From NCBI RefSeq assembly GCF_021530995.1, contig NZ_JADYTF010000007.1, positions 1 to 55,077 of the forward strand: DNA of 55,077 bases, given 5' to 3'. A program made the translations under genes and the position numbers. Below, one piece after another: positions 34,440 through 42,849 of this stretch; the first letter of the stretch is position 1, and every line of letters starts with the position of its first letter. The notes beneath the pieces are model-generated. The model had not been told where the DNA came from. It did not search any database and saw only the letters and a program-made list of their open reading frames with translations. Source of the stretch: Bacteroides caecigallinarum. GTDB taxonomy: Bacteria; Bacteroidota; Bacteroidia; Bacteroidales; Bacteroidaceae.

Positions 34440-35732
34440 TTATCTTGTGAAGAATCCTGCGTAGGCTATGCCAAGCGATACGGCAGGCTCGTTATTGTAA
34501 ATATCTTTCAGAAGTCCTATGGAATATTCCCCCTTGATGACAATCTGTTTCATTGGGAAATAGTTGATACCTGCAGCTATGCGGTTTCTTCCGCAGTATT
34601 CGTATTTCAGTCCGCTGGTTTTGTGCATTGAGTCATAATAATCATATCTCCCGAAGATGTAGAATTTCTGGTCTTTGGCTCTTGTTTTTTCAAACTGTGA
34701 GAAAAGGTCATATCCGGCCTCTATTCCGGCGGCAATGGCGTCAGATGCTACTGCCTGTTTGGGAGAAGGGGAGTTGCTGCTCATTCCCATATTGTATTCG
34801 CTTATCAGCTGAGCGTCGGACAGATGGCCATAGTCGAAGTTACCTCTCACTATCCAGTTATGACCGTTATATCCGAAGTCGAATGCTCCGATAGCTACTG
34901 TACCTTTTACATTCTTGAACTTCTCCTTTTTGCTTCTGCTCAGAGTGTTGCTGAACGAGTTGCCTACATATCCGCTCACTGAAAGTCGAAGTCCTTTAAT
35001 AGAATAATTATCCACTCTGAAAGCTCCAGCCATGGCGTTTGCAATCTTGAATTCATATGGGCTTCCTGCTCCGCCTTGAATCCAGTTCATACGGTTGAAA
35101 CGATCGGAATCAAGTCCCGGCAGTAACATGGCCTCGTATCTCCATTTTCCTGCCTGTCCCCAAAGACTGATTCCTGTTTCGTGCCATGTACAAGGCATAA
35201 TAGTGTTTTCACCCTCCGGACGGTAGACTCCGAAGAATTCGGTTGGCATATGATGCTGGTTTGTCCCTCCCACAGGTACTATGATATGTCCCATCTTGAT
35301 ATTGAATTCCTTACAGAAAGATTTCTGAATCCAGAACTGTTCGAGTGCCACTTCGCCTCCGCGTTCTATTTCGCTCTCGTATTCGCCGGCTTCTTCCTCT
35401 TCTATTTCAACGGCACTTTCAGTTCCTCCGTGCTCGAACTCGATTTCACTTCCCAGCGACCATCCTTTGCCGAAGTCGTAACCTACGTAGAATACCACAT
35501 GCGGAAGGTCAAATCTGCCGTGGCTTTCACCCTTATAGTTCTTCGCGTCTGTATATCTGAGATAGTTGTCGCTGAAGAAGTTTCTGCTGTATGCAGCCTC
35601 GCCATATCCTCCGAATGTAAGTCTGCTTTCTTTCTTTTCCTCTTTCTTGTTTTCTGCACTGTTGTCGGCAAATGCGGCATTGAGTGTAAGGGCCGAGAAC
35701 ACGGCCGTAAATAAGATTCTTCCTGTTGCCAT
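34440..35732 (-). CDS. Outer-membrane porin-like beta-barrel protein
   Basis: A 430-residue outer-membrane protein: signal peptide (1-22, ending NAAFA), then alternating beta strands such as FGGYGEAAYSRNF, GRFDLPHVVFYVGYDFG, KFYIFGRYDYYDS and an aromatic end, GIAYAGFFTR. The pattern resembles phosphate-selective porin O/P types. An unusual acidic, Glu-rich stretch (about 109-127, EIEEEEAGEYESEIERGGE) sits in an early loop and could gather cations. As first gene of a unit with imelysin and the di-haem protein, a role in passage of iron or another metal is plausible but inferred. Confidence 0.8.
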   Translation of the reverse strand: MATGRILFTAVFSALTLNAAFADNSAENKKEEKKESRLTFGGYGEAAYSRNFFSDNYLRYTDAKNYKGESHGRFDLPHVVFYVGYDFGKGWSLGSEIEFEHGGTESAVEIEEEEAGEYESEIERGGEVALEQFWIQKSFCKEFNIKMGHIIVPVGGTNQHHMPTEFFGVYRPEGENTIMPCTWHETGISLWGQAGKWRYEAMLLPGLDSDRFNRMNWIQGGAGSPYEFKIANAMAGAFRVDNYSIKGLRLSVSGYVGNSFSNTLSRSKKEKFKNVKGTVAIGAFDFGYNGHNWIVRGNFDYGHLSDAQLISEYNMGMSSNSPSPKQAVASDAIAAGIEAGYDLFSQFEKTRAKDQKFYIFGRYDYYDSMHKTSGLKYEYCGRNRIAAGINYFPMKQIVIKGEYSIGLLKDIYNNEPAVSLGIAYAGFFTR

Positions 35733-35767
35733 GATTTTATGTCCTTTTATAGTTTTTTAAGTCATGG

Positions 35768-35798
35768 CAAAGATATCGGCTTTTATACGTTACGTCAA
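35768..35798 (-). promoter_or_regulatory. Promoter of the porin-imelysin unit
   Basis: Minus-strand TATCTTTG (35775-35768) with TTG (35798-35796) exactly 20 bases upstream. Confidence 0.72.
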
Positions 35799-35846
35799 TA
35801 CCTATAAATTGGTAAAATTATACTTAAAAATACCTATAAGTAGGTA
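35798..35846. promoter_or_regulatory. Twin operator-like 17-mers, 32 bp apart
   Basis: ATACCTATAAATTGGTA (35798-35814) and ATACCTATAAGTAGGTA (35830-35846) share 15 of 17 bases. The second is a perfect inverted repeat, TACCTA-TAAG-TAGGTA on the plus strand. TTACGTCA and TGACGTAA flank the pair outside. The first site touches the -33 box of the porin promoter; the spacing is three helical turns. The regulator is unknown. Confidence 0.6.
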
Positions 35847-35872
35847 TATGACGTAATCAAATTGGAGATTTT

Positions 35873-35904
35873 TTTGTTATTTATGCAATATATACTTAAA
35901 TTCG
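35873..35904 (+). promoter_or_regulatory. Promoter of the HdeD-like gene
   Basis: TTTG (35873-35876), 20 bases, then TAAATTCG (35897-35904), one mismatch from the -7 consensus, 28 bases before the ATG at 35933. Confidence 0.5.
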
Positions 35905-35932
35905 TGTTGACAATAAAAACAAAATTTTGGTT

Positions 35933-36514
35933 ATGAGAAACTTTAATTACTATGCGTTGAGCAGTATATGTGCTCTTATAATAGGCATTCTGTTAGTGGT
36001 ATGGCCAGGCGAAGCAGTACGCTATCTTGTTATAACAATTGGAGTACTGTTCATGCTACCCGGGCTTATAGGTGTGTTTGGATATCTGGCAACTGCAAAG
36101 CGTAGGCAAGAGGCCGGCATAAAATCTGTATTTCCGGTTGCTGCGGTAGGTAGTGCTTTGTTGGGATTCTGGCTTATGATTATGCCTGACTTTTTCATTA
36201 CCACTTTGATGTATGTACTTGGTGTATTATTGGTGCTGGCAGGACTTTCTCAATTGTTTAATTTCATATCGGTACGCAGTATCACCAAAGTGCCGTTTCT
36301 GATGTATGTAGTTCCTGTATTGGTATTATTGGCTGGTATAGTGGTTTTGGCAAATCCGTTCCAGGCTGCAACACTTCCTTTTACCATACTTGGTGTTTCC
36401 GCTATAGTCTATTCTCTTACTGACCTGATAAGGCTGATACGTTTTAAGAAAAAAGTAATGAAAGAAGAGGAAAACATAGTAGATATAACTCCGATTGAAG
36501 AAATCAAGGATTAA
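35933..36514 (+). CDS. HdeD-like (DUF308) membrane protein
   Basis: A 193-residue inner-membrane protein with six predicted helices and a charged cytoplasmic tail (KKKVMKEEENIVDITPIEEIKD, given here as KKKVMKEEEN then a short acidic end). The repeated helix-pair pattern (LIIGILLVVWPGEA, GVLLVLAGLSQLF, ILGVSAIVYSLTDL) matches the DUF308/HdeD family, linked to acid resistance in enterobacteria and unknown elsewhere. A TTG at 35927 in frame is less likely than the ATG at 35933. It shares a divergent promoter region with the porin operon. Confidence 0.82.
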   Translation: MRNFNYYALSSICALIIGILLVVWPGEAVRYLVITIGVLFMLPGLIGVFGYLATAKRRQEAGIKSVFPVAAVGSALLGFWLMIMPDFFITTLMYVLGVLLVLAGLSQLFNFISVRSITKVPFLMYVVPVLVLLAGIVVLANPFQAATLPFTILGVSAIVYSLTDLIRLIRFKKKVMKEEENIVDITPIEEIKD

Positions 36515-36552
36515 AATCTGGAATCAGGTAATTTTTTCAATCTCTTATAACA

Positions 36553-36600
36553 TTAAACAGCGTTTAAACAGTACTTAATTACCGTTTAAACGCTGTTTAA
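36553..36600. terminator. Long perfect hairpin with GTTTAAAC motifs
   Basis: A 17-bp perfect stem, TTAAACAGCGTTTAAAC (36553-36569) with GTTTAAACGCTGTTTAA (36584-36600), between the convergent HdeD-like and AraC genes. It probably terminates both. Its sequence belongs to the same repeat type as 7844-7897 (shared GTTTAAACAGTAyTTAA). Confidence 0.72.
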
Positions 36601-36618
36601 GTTATTACGAATCTTTTT

Positions 36619-37470
36619 TTATAATTCAGTGTTTCTGTATTGTTTAGGCGACATGCCTGTATATCTTTTGAAATATTTTCCGAAGAAAGAGATGTCAGGG
36701 AAGTTCAGCGAGTAGGCTATCTCCTGAATCGTCATTTCCGTAGATTTCAGTTTTGCTTTCGCATCATTTATAATGAATGAAGATATGATGTCTGTCAGGG
36801 TCTTTCCCGTAATCTTCTTTATTGTAGTGCTAAGGTGCTGTGGCGACAGATGCATCTTGTCAGCATAAAAACTTACGTTTCTTTCCGTATGATAGTTCAT
36901 TACCACAGTTCTGACAAGTTCTTTCACTATTTCCTGGTTTCTGTTATATTGCTGGTTTACACTCTTTCCGTTCTTAATCAGATTTCCAAGTCCCAAAATC
37001 AGCTGTGTGAAAGTCAGTGCTGCCTGCTCCTGTGTGATAATATTGACTGATATGTTTTTTGCTTTGATAATTATCCTCATATAGCTGTACATGAGGTCAA
37101 ATGCTTTTTTGTCAAGTTGCAAAACAGGCTTTTCGAAAATAAAAGGGGTGTATTCTATTGATTTTGAGAATAGTGACGAGCTCCTCACAAGCTCTGTGGC
37201 AAATCCGGCAAAAATGAATTTACAGTCATCACTTTGTTCCAATACCTGAAAATAAAGGTCCGGCAGCAATATAAGCAATGTCCCTTTTTTCATTGTGTAT
37301 TGTGTGAGATGTACTGTTATTGAACATGTTCCCTTGAAACATAACAGAAACATATATCCCGGAACCTTTGACGGAGTCTTGAACAGATGTTTGATATTTC
37401 CTGTAATATCCATTCCTGCCATCAGGCCTATGTTTTGAGGTATATAATCCAGTTTTTCTAAATGTGTCAT
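36619..37470 (-). CDS. AraC family transcriptional regulator
   Basis: A 283-residue regulator with an N-terminal cupin-like sensing domain (about 10-150) and a C-terminal double helix-turn-helix (about 185-280): NVSFYADKMHLSPQHLSTTI, then IQEIAYSLNFPDISFFGKYF and the family signature KRYTGMSPKQYR. The ligand is unknown. It has a strong promoter of its own. Targets may be the convergent HdeD-like gene or the aquaporin upstream; no site could be matched. Confidence 0.9.
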   Translation of the reverse strand: MTHLEKLDYIPQNIGLMAGMDITGNIKHLFKTPSKVPGYMFLLCFKGTCSITVHLTQYTMKKGTLLILLPDLYFQVLEQSDDCKFIFAGFATELVRSSSLFSKSIEYTPFIFEKPVLQLDKKAFDLMYSYMRIIIKAKNISVNIITQEQAALTFTQLILGLGNLIKNGKSVNQQYNRNQEIVKELVRTVVMNYHTERNVSFYADKMHLSPQHLSTTIKKITGKTLTDIISSFIINDAKAKLKSTEMTIQEIAYSLNFPDISFFGKYFKRYTGMSPKQYRNTEL

Positions 37471-37495
37471 ATTTTATGCTTGTTTCTATGTCAAG

Positions 37496-37527
37496 CAAAA
37501 TTACTTGATTATATATTAAATCCCAAA
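37496..37527 (-). promoter_or_regulatory. Promoter of the AraC gene
   Basis: Minus-strand TAATTTTG (37503-37496) with TTTG (37527-37524) exactly 20 bases upstream. Confidence 0.72.
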
Positions 37528-37583
37528 AAAAGACCCATTTTTCTTTGTTTTTGCCCTTTTATTTTATCATAAATGTATTTGAC

Positions 37584-37634
37584 AAAACAAAAAACCTTGT
37601 ACTGGAACTATGTTTTTGTTCAAATACAAGGTTT
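37584..37634 (-). terminator. Terminator of the aquaporin gene
   Basis: A 10-bp stem, AAACCTTGTA / TACAAGGTTT (37592-37601 with 37625-37634), followed on the minus strand by TTTTTGTTTTG. Confidence 0.8.
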
Positions 37635-37658
37635 ATGTGATAATAACTTGCCGGACTT

Positions 37659-38348
37659 TTAACGTTTGCCTCCGCCTATGAATTTCCATACTAGTGAGCT
37701 GAATGCCGCACCAACCAGCGGCGCTACGATGAACAGCCAGAGCTGGCTGAGTGTCTGTCCGCCTTCCATGATGGCCGGACCTATACTTCTTGCCGGATTT
37801 ACAGATGTTCCTGTAATAGGGATACATACAATGTGTATCAGTGCCAGTGTCAGTCCGATTGCCAGTCCTGCCATGTTTCCTGCGCCTTTCTTCTCGTCAG
37901 TCGCACCCAATACCACTAGTACGAATATGAAAGTAAATACCGCTTCGGCGATGAATGCCTGTGCTGTTTCTCCGTTGTCGAAAGTGTTGGCTCCTGTCAT
38001 TGTAGGTCCTGCGTGTCCGCCGGTTCCAACCAGTATCGACAATATCATAGCCCCTATGATAGCTCCTACAATCTGGAACACTATGTACATAAAGGCGTCT
38101 TTGGTATCAATCCTGCCACTTATCCATGCTCCGAAAGTGATGGCAGGGTTTATGTGGCATCCGGAAATGTTTCCAATACAATACGCCATGGCTACTACTG
38201 ATAAACCGAAAGCTAACGCAACTCCGATAGTTCCTGTTCCTGCACCTACTATGTCGGCTGTACCGCCGGCAAATACTGCACTACCACATCCCAGCAATAC
38301 AAGGACCATAGTGCCTAATAGTTCTGCAATGTACTTTCTCATAAACAT
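37659..38348 (-). CDS. aqpZ: Aquaporin Z-type water channel
   Basis: A 229-residue six-helix channel of the major intrinsic protein family. Both NPA boxes are intact: SGCHINPAITFG and TGTSVNPARSIGP. The filter residues His (LIHIVCIPITG), Thr and Arg (NPARS) match the water-selective AqpZ type rather than glycerol channels. The start could also be the second ATG, at 38342 (MRKYIAE), which gives the more usual N-terminus. A single gene with its own terminator. Confidence 0.92.
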   Translation of the reverse strand: MFMRKYIAELLGTMVLVLLGCGSAVFAGGTADIVGAGTGTIGVALAFGLSVVAMAYCIGNISGCHINPAITFGAWISGRIDTKDAFMYIVFQIVGAIIGAMILSILVGTGGHAGPTMTGANTFDNGETAQAFIAEAVFTFIFVLVVLGATDEKKGAGNMAGLAIGLTLALIHIVCIPITGTSVNPARSIGPAIMEGGQTLSQLWLFIVAPLVGAAFSSLVWKFIGGGKR

Positions 38349-38449
38349 AAGGTTTTATAGGTTTATGTCTATAAATGTACATATTTTTCTTTGAAAATAG
38401 AAATTAAAAGCCTGTTTTAACACAAAATCAGGTATTTGCTTTCTTTATG

Positions 38450-39238
38450 TTATATCAGCAACAAGCTTACCGCCATTATTGCCATACCGGAGATTACACC
38501 GGTAATTCCCCAATGGTGATGTCCGTACTTTTCTGTGCTTGGCAGCAGCTCATCGAATGATATATATACCATGATTCCTGAAACCAGAGCCAGAAGCAGC
38601 GCATTGATTGAAGGAGTCCAAAAGGGGATGAGGAAAAGTATTCCTATCAGTGCGCCGATAGGTTCAGCCATTCCCGACAGGAATGAATACCAGAATGCCT
38701 TCCTGCGGCTTCCTGTGGAGTGATAGATAGGAACAGACACAGCCACGCCCTCAGGTATGTTATGTATGGCTATTGCAAACACAATAGGTATGGCTATTTC
38801 AAGGTCGGTAAGTGCCGATGTAAATGTTGCAAGTCCTTCCGGGAAATTATGTATTCCTATGGCAAGTGCCATCATTACTCCCGTCCGCTTCAGCTTCTTG
38901 TCATTGCCTTGCGACGAATGTATCTCATGCGGATTCTCATCTTCAGGAACCAGAAAGTCTATAAGTGCTATAAGCCCTATACCTATGAAAAAGGCCAGGA
39001 GCATATATACCGAAGCTTCGCGTTCGCTGTATATTCCGCTGAGCAGATGTACGGATTCCGGCATAAGTTCCATGAATGATACATAAATCATTACTCCTGC
39101 CGACAGTCCCAGTGACGCCGACAGAAACCGTGTGTCTGTCTTTTTCGACAGCAATGCTATAAGGCTGCCTATGCCGGTTGACAGTCCTGCTATAAGTGTA
39201 AGCCCGAAGGCCAACAGCATGTCGTTGTTGGTTATCAT
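38450..39238 (-). CDS. zupT: ZIP family metal transporter (ZupT-like)
   Basis: A 262-residue inner-membrane importer of Zn2+ and other divalent metals. Eight hydrophobic helices are visible, with the ZIP binding motifs IGIHNFPEGLATF and IAIHNIPEGVAV in helices 4 and 5, and a short loop with acidic and His residues (EDENPHEIHSS). The ATG at 39238 was chosen because the longer frame begins with a TTG inside the -7 promoter box. A single gene divergent from the cobalamin group. Confidence 0.9.
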   Translation of the reverse strand: MITNNDMLLAFGLTLIAGLSTGIGSLIALLSKKTDTRFLSASLGLSAGVMIYVSFMELMPESVHLLSGIYSEREASVYMLLAFFIGIGLIALIDFLVPEDENPHEIHSSQGNDKKLKRTGVMMALAIGIHNFPEGLATFTSALTDLEIAIPIVFAIAIHNIPEGVAVSVPIYHSTGSRRKAFWYSFLSGMAEPIGALIGILFLIPFWTPSINALLLALVSGIMVYISFDELLPSTEKYGHHHWGITGVISGMAIMAVSLLLI

Positions 39239-39265
39239 CTTTATTTGGTGTTTAATTATATCCTG

Positions 39266-39273
39266 CAAATATA
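39266..39273 (-). promoter_or_regulatory. -7 box of zupT
   Basis: Minus-strand TATATTTG, 27 bases before the zupT ATG; it rules out the upstream TTG start at 39268. No clear -33 box. Confidence 0.55.
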
Positions 39274-39355
39274 ATAACCATAAATATCAGAAAAAAGTTT
39301 GGTGAAATAATATTTTTTTACGTCAGACTATATATTTACTTAATTGGTTTATTCG

Positions 39356-39363
39356 TACTTTTG
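39356..39363 (+). promoter_or_regulatory. -7 box of the cobQ operon
   Basis: TACTTTTG, 28 bases before the cobQ ATG. The -33 region is weak (TTTA near 39335). The 123 bases between zupT's promoter and cobQ are too short for a complete cobalamin riboswitch and show no B12 box. Confidence 0.55.
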
Positions 39364-39391
39364 CGACCGTTTAATAAATGAATAAAAAATA

Positions 39392-40891
39392 ATGACTATA
39401 CATATCAAACGATTACACCCTTTGATGCTGGCGGGCACAGGCAGTGATGTTGGTAAGAGTGTTCTGGCAACGGCATTGTGCAGGATTTTCTTGCAGGACG
39501 GTTATCGTCCGGCTCCTTTCAAGGCACAGAATATGGCTCTCAATTCGTATGCCACTCCCGAAGGGCTGGAAATAGGCAGGGCGCAGGCTGTACAGGCTGA
39601 AGCTGCTGGAGTGCCGTGTCATACGGATATGAATCCTCTGCTGCTGAAACCGAGTTCGGACCATACGTCGCAAGTGGTATTGAACGGAAAACCTATAGGT
39701 AACCGCAGTGCATACGAATATTTTCGCAAGGAGGGAAGGGACGAGCTGCGCCGTGAGGTATGTGCCGCTTTCGACAGGCTGGCGGCACGTTATAATCCTA
39801 TAGTGATGGAAGGCGCGGGAAGTATCTCTGAAATTAATCTTAGGGATACGGATCTTGTCAATATGCCGATGGCAAGGTATGCCGGTGCGGATGTAATTCT
39901 GGTGGCGGATATCGACCGTGGCGGTGTGTTTGCCAGTGCTTACGGCTCTATTGCACTACAGTTGCCGGAAGACCGCAAGCGCATAAAGGGAATAATAGTA
40001 AACAAGTTCCGTGGCGATTTGCGCCTGTTTGAATCAGGTGTGAAAATGATGGAGGAGACTTGCGGTGTGCCGGTGCTTGGCGTGATTCCTTATTATAAGG
40101 ATATCTATATAGAAGAGGAGGATTCTCTGGAATTGCAGCAGAAACAGCGTGCGGCAGTAAGCGGAAAGGTTAACATTGCGGTCGTCCTGTTGCGTCATTT
40201 GTCAAACTTTACTGATTTCAACCGTTTGGAGCGGGACGAGCGTGTCAATCTGTATTATACCAATAATACCGAGGAGATAAGCAAAGCTGACATAGTGATA
40301 TTGCCCGGAACAAAAAGTACTCTGGATGATTTGCTGGAGCTGCGCCGGAACGGGGTGGCCGAGGCTGTAGTCAGGGCGGCACGAAACGGAGCAACCGTTT
40401 TCGGTATCTGTGGAGGTTATCAGATGATGGGACTGTATGTAGAAGATCCGGACGGTGTGGAAGGAGGAATAAACCGTTTGCCGGGACTTGGATTGTTGCC
40501 TGTTTCTACTGTCATGCATTCGGAAAAGGTTACCCGTCAGACTGAATTCAGATTTCAGGCCCCGGACGGAGATATCTGCAAAGGGTATGAGATTCACATG
40601 GGACAAAGCATTTTATCGGCTGACAGTGATGCAGTTCCTTTGAATTATCTGCAGGATGGAACAGCCGAAGGATGGAGAGTGGGAGAGAAATGTTTTGGTA
40701 CGTATATGCATGGTATATTGGATAATGAAGCTGTTGTCAATTATCTGTTGGCGCCTTATACAAACTTAGAAAAAGGGAATATATCCGATTATCTATCATT
40801 TAAGGAAGAGCAGTATGACAGGCTTGCCGCTCATGTTCGTTCGCACATAAATATGCCATTGTTGTATAAAATACTTTCAGATAATGATTAA
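39392..40891 (+). CDS. cobQ: Cobyric acid synthase
   Basis: A 499-residue enzyme that amidates four side chains of adenosyl-cobyrinic acid a,c-diamide using glutamine and ATP. The N-terminal dethiobiotin synthetase-like ATPase starts MLAGTGSDVGKSVLATALCR (P-loop) and contains FKAQNMALNSY and EGAGSISEINLRDTD. The C-terminal class I glutaminase has the nucleophile in FGICGGYQMMG and a His in CFGTYMHGILDN. Typical length. The next gene overlaps by eight bases, so cobQ-cobD-cbiB is a coupled operon. Confidence 0.95.
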   Translation: MTIHIKRLHPLMLAGTGSDVGKSVLATALCRIFLQDGYRPAPFKAQNMALNSYATPEGLEIGRAQAVQAEAAGVPCHTDMNPLLLKPSSDHTSQVVLNGKPIGNRSAYEYFRKEGRDELRREVCAAFDRLAARYNPIVMEGAGSISEINLRDTDLVNMPMARYAGADVILVADIDRGGVFASAYGSIALQLPEDRKRIKGIIVNKFRGDLRLFESGVKMMEETCGVPVLGVIPYYKDIYIEEEDSLELQQKQRAAVSGKVNIAVVLLRHLSNFTDFNRLERDERVNLYYTNNTEEISKADIVILPGTKSTLDDLLELRRNGVAEAVVRAARNGATVFGICGGYQMMGLYVEDPDGVEGGINRLPGLGLLPVSTVMHSEKVTRQTEFRFQAPDGDICKGYEIHMGQSILSADSDAVPLNYLQDGTAEGWRVGEKCFGTYMHGILDNEAVVNYLLAPYTNLEKGNISDYLSFKEEQYDRLAAHVRSHINMPLLYKILSDND

Positions 40892-41903
40892 AGGACACGG
40901 TGATGATATTTTTCAGTACAGGAATGGAATCCGTATGAATTTCAGCTCGAATGTTTATGGAAATGTTTCTCATGACGGGCTTAATGCCTATTTGTGCAGT
41001 GTGATATCATGCATACGTTCTTATCCTGAACCGGAACCATATTCCCTGGAAAGATTGTGGGCGGAGCAACTGGATATTGTGGATGCTTCGATTTGTGTCA
41101 CAAACGGAGCTACCGAGGCTATTTATCTTATAGCCCAGTCTTTCAGGGAAAGCCGTTCGGTAATTCTGATGCCTACATTCAGCGAATATGCCGATGCGTG
41201 CAGGTTGCATTCGCATGATATCATAAAGGCTTATTCTTTTGAGCGGATGGATATTTCCGGTTGCGATATCTGCTGGATATGTAATCCTAACAATCCTACG
41301 GGGAGAGCTGTGGATGTGGATGAGCTCCGTAAGATGATAGTCAATAATTCGGGATGTCTGTTTGTAATAGACCAGTCGTACGAGGCGTTTACAGCTGTTT
41401 CATTATTATCGGCCAAGGAAACTGTTATGTTACCGAATGTGCTGTTGCTACATTCCATGACGAAGCATTTTGCCATTCCGGGGCTCAGATTGGGTGGAGT
41501 TACCGGAAATCCGGAACTGATAAACCGCTTGAAGAAGTGCAAGATGCCGTGGTCTGTCAATTCTCTGGCTATATCGGCGGGCCATTATCTGCTGACTCAT
41601 CATGATGAGTTTGAAATTGATTTGCCTGCGTTGCTCCGTGAGAAAGACCGTGTGGCTTCTGCTCTGGAAATGACAGGGGAGATGGATGTCATGAAATCTG
41701 ACACTCACTATATGCTTGTGTGCCTGAAAAAAGGTAAGGCTTCGGAACTGAAAACTTTCCTGGCAGAGGAAAAAGGAATATTGATTCGTGACGCTTCGAA
41801 TTTTGATGGACTTGATGAACGCTTCTTCAGGATTGCCGTACAGATGCCTGAAGAAAATGATGAACTGATTAATTGTATTAAAGAATGGATTTGCATACGT
41901 TGA
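40884..41903 (+). CDS. cobD: Threonine-phosphate decarboxylase
   Basis: A 339-residue PLP enzyme related to histidinol-phosphate aminotransferase. In this context it is expected to decarboxylate L-threonine phosphate to (R)-1-amino-2-propanol phosphate for the nucleotide loop of cobalamin. Visible: NFSSNVYGN at the N-terminus, CNPNNPTGR, the VIDQSYEAF aspartate, and the PLP lysine in SMTKHFAIPGLRLGG. It overlaps cobQ by eight bases and cbiB by 19. The alternative, an aminotransferase, is less likely given its neighbours. Confidence 0.9.
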   Translation: MIKGHGDDIFQYRNGIRMNFSSNVYGNVSHDGLNAYLCSVISCIRSYPEPEPYSLERLWAEQLDIVDASICVTNGATEAIYLIAQSFRESRSVILMPTFSEYADACRLHSHDIIKAYSFERMDISGCDICWICNPNNPTGRAVDVDELRKMIVNNSGCLFVIDQSYEAFTAVSLLSAKETVMLPNVLLLHSMTKHFAIPGLRLGGVTGNPELINRLKKCKMPWSVNSLAISAGHYLLTHHDEFEIDLPALLREKDRVASALEMTGEMDVMKSDTHYMLVCLKKGKASELKTFLAEEKGILIRDASNFDGLDERFFRIAVQMPEENDELINCIKEWICIR

Positions 41904-42841
41904 ATGTATTGTTGCCGTTGCTTGTGGGAGTAGTGTTGGACAAGTTGTTGGGTGACCCTCTTTGGCTGCCTCATCCTGTGGTAGGTTTTGGAAATATGAT
42001 TCGCTTTTTCGAACATAGACTGAATAGTGGACGTTTCCGCCGTATCAATGGAGCGTTTACGGCGTTGCTGCTTATTGCAGTTGTTTTTACAGCGTCCTAT
42101 TTTCTCCTGAAATATGTTTCTTCATGTAGTAACTGGGCTAGTGTGCTTCTTTCGTCAGTCGCGGTGTTCTATTGTCTGGCAGGAAAAACATTGATAGACG
42201 AGGTCAGGATGGTGTTCGATGCCATGGAAGTGTCGCTTGAAAAAGGCAGGAATCAGGTTGCACGTATTGTGGGTAGGGATACAAACGAACTTGACGGTCA
42301 GGAAGTACGTGCCGCTGCATTGGAAACTCTGGCCGAAAATCTGAGTGATGGGGTGATTGCTCCGTTATTCTGGTTCATGCTGCTGGGGGTACCGGGCATG
42401 CTGACGTACAAGATGATAAATACTCTTGATTCGATGATAGGGTACAAGAACGAACGTTATCGTCTGTTCGGATATTGTGCGGCAAAGATTGATGATATCG
42501 CCAATTTTATACCGGCACGTATCACTGCTTTTCTGATGGTAATGGCTTCCGGACGTCCGTCGCTGTTGAGATTTGTGCTTCGTTACGGGCATGAACACGC
42601 AAGTCCTAATTCAGGTTATCCGGAGGCAGCGCTTGCCGGTATCTTGAATTGCCGTTTTGGAGGTCCTCACAATTATTTCGGGGAATTGGTGTATAAACCA
42701 TTTATCGGCAGTAACAATCGTCAGTTTGTACGTGAGGATGTCGATGTGGCTATCCGTATAAACAGGATTTCGGAAGTTTTTATGATTATCATAGTTGCCG
42801 CCGTGATTTATATGTCGTCAGGGGTTCTTCCTGTATCGTAG
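41885..42841 (+). CDS. cbiB: Adenosylcobinamide-phosphate synthase
   Basis: A 318-residue inner-membrane protein that joins aminopropanol phosphate to adenosylcobyric acid. Family motifs: LLGDPLWLPHPVVGFG near the N-terminus, RDTNELDGQEVRAAALETLAENLSDG, listed in part as RDTNELDGQEV, and HASPNSGYPEAALAGIL with GGPHNYFG. Four or five membrane helices. It overlaps cobD by 19 bases and ends eight bases from the convergent cobC, with no terminator between them. Confidence 0.94.
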   Translation: MDLHTLNVLLPLLVGVVLDKLLGDPLWLPHPVVGFGNMIRFFEHRLNSGRFRRINGAFTALLLIAVVFTASYFLLKYVSSCSNWASVLLSSVAVFYCLAGKTLIDEVRMVFDAMEVSLEKGRNQVARIVGRDTNELDGQEVRAAALETLAENLSDGVIAPLFWFMLLGVPGMLTYKMINTLDSMIGYKNERYRLFGYCAAKIDDIANFIPARITAFLMVMASGRPSLLRFVLRYGHEHASPNSGYPEAALAGILNCRFGGPHNYFGELVYKPFIGSNNRQFVREDVDVAIRINRISEVFMIIIVAAVIYMSSGVLPVS

Positions 42842-42849
42842 TCTGGGTA

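Noticed and set aside
39269-39391. Cobalamin riboswitch before cobQ
   Set aside because: The gap is too short once the promoter is placed, and no B12-box-like sequence was recognised by eye.
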